The notes beneath the pieces were generated by a model. It saw only the letters and a list, made by a program, of their open reading frames with translations, was not told the origin of the DNA and searched no databases. This document shows, in pieces, positions 7,047 through 10,731 of a stretch of DNA of 10,731 nt. Location: the NCBI GenBank assembly GCA_937896275.1, contig CALBMW010000514.1, forward strand, positions 1-10,731. Reading direction: 5' to 3'. The stretch is from an uncultured Myxococcales bacterium (GTDB lineage Bacteria; Myxococcota_A; Bradymonadia; UBA7976; UBA1532). The position numbers were made by a program, and so were the translations under genes. Positions within the stretch are counted from its first letter, which is position 1. The number at the start of each line of letters is the position of its first letter.

Positions 7047-7058
7047 GCTTCCTCCTCC
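7047..7058 (-). promoter_or_regulatory. Strong ribosome binding site of the ferritin-like lipoprotein gene
   Basis: Read leftwards, GGAGGAGGAAGC ends directly at the ATG at 7046. AGGAGG (7056-7051) lies four bases before the start. It is the strongest such site in the window and decides the start of this gene. Confidence 0.75.
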
Positions 7059-7078
7059 GCCGTCGACTGGGCGCGCGC

Positions 7079-7087
7079 AGGATAGCA
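7079..7087 (-). promoter_or_regulatory. Possible extended -10 promoter element
   Basis: TGCTATCCT (7087-7079, read leftwards) has the TGn extension and four of six bases of TATAAT. It lies 32 bases before the lipoprotein ATG. I find no good -35 box at 16-18 bases, so this is a weak candidate. If real, it would let the lipoprotein gene be transcribed separately from the large gene upstream. Confidence 0.3.
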
Positions 7088-7134
7088 TTGGCGAGCCCCG
7101 CGATCGTGGGGGCAGGCACGTCCCGGCGACCGTC

Positions 7135-7161
7135 GGGCCGTCCACGACGTGGGACGCGCCC
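7135..7161 (-). terminator. GC-rich hairpin after the large secreted-protein gene
   Basis: The plus strand reads GGGC-CGTCC-ACG, then the matching CGT-GGACG-GCCC arms, with one base at the apex and two single-base bulges (7151 and 7157). This gives a potential 12-pair stem starting 18 bases after the stop codon of the large gene. There is no following T-run on either strand, so it is not a textbook intrinsic terminator. It could act as a terminator, an mRNA 3' end stabiliser or an operator-like palindrome. Confidence 0.4.
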
Positions 7162-7179
7162 TGCGCTCGATCCTCTCTC

Positions 7180-10100
7180 TCAGGGCAGCGGCTCGAGGAA
7201 GACGACGAAGGCCTCCGACACAGGCATCAGCGACGTGACGCTCAGCAACAGGTTGGGCGTCTGACTGAAGTCGACGTCGACGAAGGCCGCGCCGCCGCCG
7301 TTGCTCACGCACTGACCGGGCCCCAGCGGTGCCTCGCAGGCGTCGCGGACGTCGAGATCGGCCTCGAAGGGCGCCTCGAGTGTGAGCCGCCAGCGCTCGA
7401 AGGGCAGATCCGGGGGCGCAGCGAGCCGCCAGGTGATCTGACCCCCGCCCGCGTCGCTGCACGTGGGCTGGGGCGGCGCGCCCAGCAGCGGGTCGAGGCG
7501 GTCGGCCACGAAGACGCGCTGCTGCGCGTCGAACTGCACGACGGCAAAGAAGTCCCCCACGACGTTGCAGCCCGCGGCGGCCTCGACCGGGGACGCGCGC
7601 AGCGTGAAGTCTCCGCCGGCCCCGGCGCCGATCGCGGGGCTGACCAGCAGGATGATCGTGTCGCCCTCCGCGAGCGCGCGGCGCGATGTCGGGCCCAGCA
7701 GCTGAGCCCCAGGCCGCGCGGGGTCACAAGCGTCGAGCGCGTACAGGTCGACCTCGAAGTCGGCCTCGACCTCGAAGCCCCAGATCCCGGCGTTCGGCGC
7801 GGTGAAGCTGAAAACGCGATCGGGCGTTCCGTCGAGGAGCGCGTCGCGCTGAAAGGCGATCGAGCCCGTCGCCGTGCTCGACGTCGCCGCCCACGCGTCG
7901 CCGTCGGGCGTGAGGGGCGCGCTGCAGTCGAGGCGCTCGAGGCCGTAGTAGCTGCCCTGTCGCGGGACGACGTCCACGAACAGCGTGTCGCCGGCGCGGG
8001 CCGAGGCGCTGGCGTCGCCGCAGGTGCGCCGGGTGAGCGGGCACTCCGCCCGGACCCCCACGCCGTGCGAGCCGAAGTACTCTCCGTCGGTGGGGGCCGT
8101 GAAGCGCAGCACCAGGTTCCGCTCCGGCTCGCAGAACGCCCGCTCGGCCAGCTCGAACCCGCCCGGCGTCTGCCAGAGCCACCGGTCGCCGTCGCGCTGC
8201 GCGATGTCCTCGAGCGGTGTCGCCCCCGCGCACACCGCGTCGGCCGTCACGGGCTCGGCGCGCAGCGTGAAGTCGCCCGGGACGCCGTGCACGCCGATGT
8301 AGATCCGCTCGTCGGCGAGCAACTCGGCGTCGAAAGCGGGGCCGCCCCCCGAGCAGGCCGCGCGCAACTCTTCGGGCCCGCAGCCCGCGCTGCACGCCAA
8401 CTGGGCGCCGCCGGCCGCGCAGCTGTCACGCAGCGTCAGCGCGGTCGCCCCGTCGACCGAGAACCGCCACAGCCCGGCCGTCGGCGCCACGAAGGGGAGC
8501 ACCGCCTCGGTCTCGGCGCCACCCTCGACGCAGGCGATCGAGAGCGCCGCTGGCGCGTCGAGCGTCTCTTGCACGACGTAGGCGTCGCCCTCGCGCTGAG
8601 CCAGCGCGTTGAGCGGGCGCAGGGCCTCGCAGTCGGCTTCGGCCCACCCGATCCATTCGGCGACGAGGGTCCAGCGCACGGTGGGGCCAGTCGTGGGCAG
8701 GGCGATCACGATCTCGTCGCCCGGCTCGGCGTCGAAGACCTCGTCGAGGGTGCGCGAGCACTGCTGCGGGCCGATGGGCGTGTCGAGGGCGCAGCCCCGA
8801 AAGAGGCCCGCGCCGAAGCTGAGGTCGTCCTCGGGGCGATCGGGCGTGGCCTCCACCCGCCAGCGGCCACCCACCGGCAGCCTCATCGTGACCAGTCGAC
8901 CCTGGAGGGCCTCTGCGAGGAACTCCAGGCAGAAGAGGCCGGGGACCGGTGGACCGTCAGCGCTGACCTCGATCTCCATGCGGGCGCCGCGGCCAGAGGC
9001 GACGCCGTCTTGCAGGAGGTCGGGGGCCGCGCTGCAGCCCTCGGCGCGGATGGCCACGATGGTGCTCACGGTCCGTCGGCGGCCGCTCGGATCCAGCGCG
9101 GGCACGAAGCCGTCGAGCGCCACGTAGACGGTCTGCCCGGCCGCCATCTCACGCGTGACGCGCGCCAGCTCGTCCTGGGCGTGATCGCAGGCCAACTCGC
9201 GGGCCGTGACCGGGTTGCAGTCGTCGAGCAAGGCGAGCGTCGTGTGGCCGCTGCGCTGATAACCCGCGAAGTCACTCCCGACCGCCTGGAGGGTCCAGAG
9301 CCCCGCCTCGGGCGCGGTGAAGCGCACGAGGCGGTCGTGCGCGATCTCGACCGGCCCGCAGCTGGCCAGCAGGGCGTCCCCGGCGCCGTCGAAGTCGACC
9401 TGCACGCTGTAGGCGTCGCCGAAGTCCTGCATCTCGAGAGCGGGCAGCGCGCCGCAGTCCACGCGACAGCCCGCGCACGCGTCCCCCAGGCCGTCGCCGT
9501 CGGTGTCGGCCTGACCCTGGTTCTGCACGTCGGGGCAGTTGTCGCGACCGTCGGCGACGCCATCACCGTCGACGTCGGCCGGGCCGCCGAGGGTAGGCGT
9601 CCCGTCGCGGCGGGCCAGATCGTCGGAGAGCGGCGCCTCGACGGCGATCTCTCCGCGCGTCAGCACGCCGTCCCAGCTGTAGACGACCAACGCGTCGCCC
9701 GCGGCGCGCAGCGCCAGGTCAAGGCCGCGATCGTCCCCATCGTCGGGGCGGCTCGCGAGCTCGGTGGCGGCCGCAGGGGCCGCGGTGAGGCGTCGGGCGA
9801 ACAGCCGCAGCTGCCCCCCGCGCAGCGCCCAGTGGAACATGTCGAGCCGATCTCCCGAGCGTTGCAGCTCGACGCGCCACGGTCGGTTCGTCACGTCGCC
9901 CTCGAGCTGCACGCCGGGCTCACCGAAGCGGCCGTAGAAGGCACCGAGGGCCTGGCTGTACCACGCCACCCAGACCACGCCGTCGGGGCCGCTCTCCGCG
10001 TCGAGCATCTGGCTGTTGAACTGCCCCGGCAGCACGACATCCGCCACCGCCGGCAACGCGGGCTCCTCGAGGTCGAGCACGCGGATCTGCTGGTCGAACA

Positions 10101-10731
10101 TGATCACGAGTCGGGGCGCCACCGAGCCCGCGACCAGCTTCAGCCCACGCGCGCCACGACCGCCCTCGTAGACATAGATGTCTTGCACGTAGGGCGCGCC
10201 CCCGTTGTCCGCGCAGGGCTCGAGGGCGGCGACACCCTCGCCCGGGCAGAGCCCCGGCGGGCAGGGCTCGAAGAGGCCCTCGTCGATCTCACAGAGGACC
10301 GGCGGCTGACAGACGCCGGGCAGGCCGGTGTGCGGAGCGGGGCAGGCGCCGGCCGGGCAGTCCGCGAGCAAGCCGGTCTCCAGGACCAGGCACTGGGGCG
10401 TGGCTGGGCACTCCCCCGGGCGGAAGTCAGCGTCGGGGCAGGACGGGAAACACTCCGTGAGGCGGTCGTCCTGGTCGCGGCACCAGTGCAGCGGGGCGCC
10501 GCCGATGCCCCGGTCGTCTGGCATGATCGTGTAGCGCGGTCCCTCGAAATCCGCCCACGCGACGTGGACGCGCCCCTGGCCGTCGGCGAGCAGACCGAAG
10601 TGCGGCGCGGTGGCCGGATCGATGAAGTAGTCGGTGCGGTCGTCGAGGAGCACGCGCTTGCCTCGCCGCAGGGGATCGAGGGCCTGGACGAAGAGACCCA
10701 GGGCGGCGCGGTGCGTGCCCTCGGCGAGATA
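7180..10731 (-). CDS. Giant modular secreted protein: propeller, Cys-rich repeats, TSP3 and six beta-sandwich modules (5' end beyond window)
   Basis: The frame is open from the right edge to the TGA at 7182-7180, giving at least 1183 residues; the true start and any signal peptide lie outside. In visible numbering, residues about 1-65 and 190-370 contain blade-like strands (LLADGQGRVHVAWADFEG, GPDGVVWVAWYSQALGAFY) suggesting a beta-propeller, interrupted by a 12-Cys region (about 84-173). Residues 386-419 are thrombospondin type 3 calcium repeats. The rest is six modules of 102-140 residues, each opened by a cysteine and most containing an 'F-x-AP-x-x-G-x-W' signature. These resemble the bacterial pre-peptidase C-terminal (PPC) domain. 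No catalytic domain, membrane helix or sorting tail is visible; the protein ends in a beta-strand after module 6. It is probably exported and structural, adhesive or ligand-binding, with disulphides and calcium adding stability. An in-frame GTG at 10653 is not a credible start, because coding sense continues upstream. Confidence 0.85.
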   Translation of the reverse strand, partial: YLAEGTHRAALGLFVQALDPLRRGKRVLLDDRTDYFIDPATAPHFGLLADGQGRVHVAWADFEGPRYTIMPDDRGIGGAPLHWCRDQDDRLTECFPSCPDADFRPGECPATPQCLVLETGLLADCPAGACPAPHTGLPGVCQPPVLCEIDEGLFEPCPPGLCPGEGVAALEPCADNGGAPYVQDIYVYEGGRGARGLKLVAGSVAPRLVIMFDQQIRVLDLEEPALPAVADVVLPGQFNSQMLDAESGPDGVVWVAWYSQALGAFYGRFGEPGVQLEGDVTNRPWRVELQRSGDRLDMFHWALRGGQLRLFARRLTAAPAAATELASRPDDGDDRGLDLALRAAGDALVVYSWDGVLTRGEIAVEAPLSDDLARRDGTPTLGGPADVDGDGVADGRDNCPDVQNQGQADTDGDGLGDACAGCRVDCGALPALEMQDFGDAYSVQVDFDGAGDALLASCGPVEIAHDRLVRFTAPEAGLWTLQAVGSDFAGYQRSGHTTLALLDDCNPVTARELACDHAQDELARVTREMAAGQTVYVALDGFVPALDPSGRRRTVSTIVAIRAEGCSAAPDLLQDGVASGRGARMEIEVSADGPPVPGLFCLEFLAEALQGRLVTMRLPVGGRWRVEATPDRPEDDLSFGAGLFRGCALDTPIGPQQCSRTLDEVFDAEPGDEIVIALPTTGPTVRWTLVAEWIGWAEADCEALRPLNALAQREGDAYVVQETLDAPAALSIACVEGGAETEAVLPFVAPTAGLWRFSVDGATALTLRDSCAAGGAQLACSAGCGPEELRAACSGGGPAFDAELLADERIYIGVHGVPGDFTLRAEPVTADAVCAGATPLEDIAQRDGDRWLWQTPGGFELAERAFCEPERNLVLRFTAPTDGEYFGSHGVGVRAECPLTRRTCGDASASARAGDTLFVDVVPRQGSYYGLERLDCSAPLTPDGDAWAATSSTATGSIAFQRDALLDGTPDRVFSFTAPNAGIWGFEVEADFEVDLYALDACDPARPGAQLLGPTSRRALAEGDTIILLVSPAIGAGAGGDFTLRASPVEAAAGCNVVGDFFAVVQFDAQQRVFVADRLDPLLGAPPQPTCSDAGGGQITWRLAAPPDLPFERWRLTLEAPFEADLDVRDACEAPLGPGQCVSNGGGAAFVDVDFSQTPNLLLSVTSLMPVSEAFVVFLEPLP
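7183..9456 (-). repeat. Six tandem Cys-delimited beta-sandwich modules within the large secreted protein
   Basis: Boundary cysteines are encoded at 9456, 9036, 8631, 8232, 7926 and 7569, giving modules of 140, 135, 133, 102, 119 and 129 residues in reading order. The core signature is FTAPEAGLW in module 1, FVAPTAGLW in 3, FTAPTDGEY in 4 and FTAPNAGIW in 5. Modules 2 and 6 keep only looser versions (LPVGGRWRVEA, LAAPPDLPFERW). A later 'L-x-x-C' and an 'L-x-x-GD-x-[IVL]' strand recur, as in PPC-type domains. Sequence identity between modules is low, so the duplication is old. Confidence 0.7.
9475..9576 (-). other. Thrombospondin type 3 calcium-binding repeats
   Basis: This segment encodes DVDGDGVADGRDNCPD followed by DTDGDGLGDAC, the TSP3 pattern of closely spaced aspartates (DxDxDGxxD) with a bridging Cys pair. 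It sits between the propeller-like half and the beta-sandwich modules, where it probably acts as a calcium-stiffened linker. Confidence 0.9.
10213..10392 (-). repeat. Tandem Cys-rich repeat of about 28 residues
   Basis: Two copies align, encoded at 10392-10309 and 10293-10213. Both have Cys, then Gly-Leu, then a CPxGxCP core, and end in Cys (CPAGACPAPH and CPPGLCPGEG). They lie within a longer 12-Cys stretch reaching 10482. The even number of cysteines fits disulphide pairing outside the cytoplasm. I do not recognise a named family. Confidence 0.65.

Noticed and set aside
7047..7145. Longer N-terminus for the ferritin-like lipoprotein
   Set aside because: It would bury the lipoprotein signal behind 33 residues and ignore the strong AGGAGG directly before the ATG at 7046.
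1..10731. CRISPR array, tRNA, rRNA or insertion sequence
   Set aside because: No regularly spaced direct repeats, no recognisable RNA gene, no transposase sequence and no terminal inverted repeats were seen. Base composition looks uniform, so there is no sign of recent transfer.

Overview
The window is very GC-rich (about 70% by eye) and fully coding. It encodes secreted proteins typical of Myxococcota (former Deltaproteobacteria): a lipoprotein with an Asp/Ala/Gly/Pro-rich spacer, Cys-rich 'CxxDxDC' repeats, thrombospondin type 3 calcium repeats and long chains of beta-sandwich modules. I infer a myxobacterium or close relative; no marker gene fixes the species.

Positions 1-4822 (minus strand) hold a tightly overlapping four-gene operon for an MCE-type lipid transporter. 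In transcription order it encodes an MlaE-like permease with an N-terminal STAS (MlaB-like) domain, an MlaF-like ATPase, a single-MCE-domain protein (MlaD-like) with a long helical tail, and a PqiC-like outer-membrane lipoprotein. The last gene does not stop after the lipoprotein domain. It reads on without a stop through a linker, two beta-rich periplasmic segments and what looks like an outer-membrane beta-barrel, and leaves the window still open. This fusion is the most interesting feature here. It suggests a transporter in which one polypeptide supplies both the auxiliary lipoprotein and an outer-membrane barrel, with no MlaA or MlaC seen.

Positions 4938-5597 (plus strand) hold a divergent spermidine-synthase-like protein with a SAM-type Rossmann fold. 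The 115 bp between it and the permease gene carries possible promoter elements.

Positions 5667-7046 (minus strand) hold a lipoprotein joining a disulphide-rich domain to a ferritin-like four-helix domain with a complete set of diiron ligands. Upstream of it, from 7180 past the right edge (minus strand), is a giant secreted protein of at least 1183 residues. It has a probable beta-propeller, a Cys-rich tandem repeat, TSP3 calcium repeats and six Cys-delimited beta-sandwich modules. A strong GC hairpin lies just after its stop codon.

There is no gap longer than 300 bases. I saw no rRNA, tRNA, CRISPR array, insertion sequence or attachment site.
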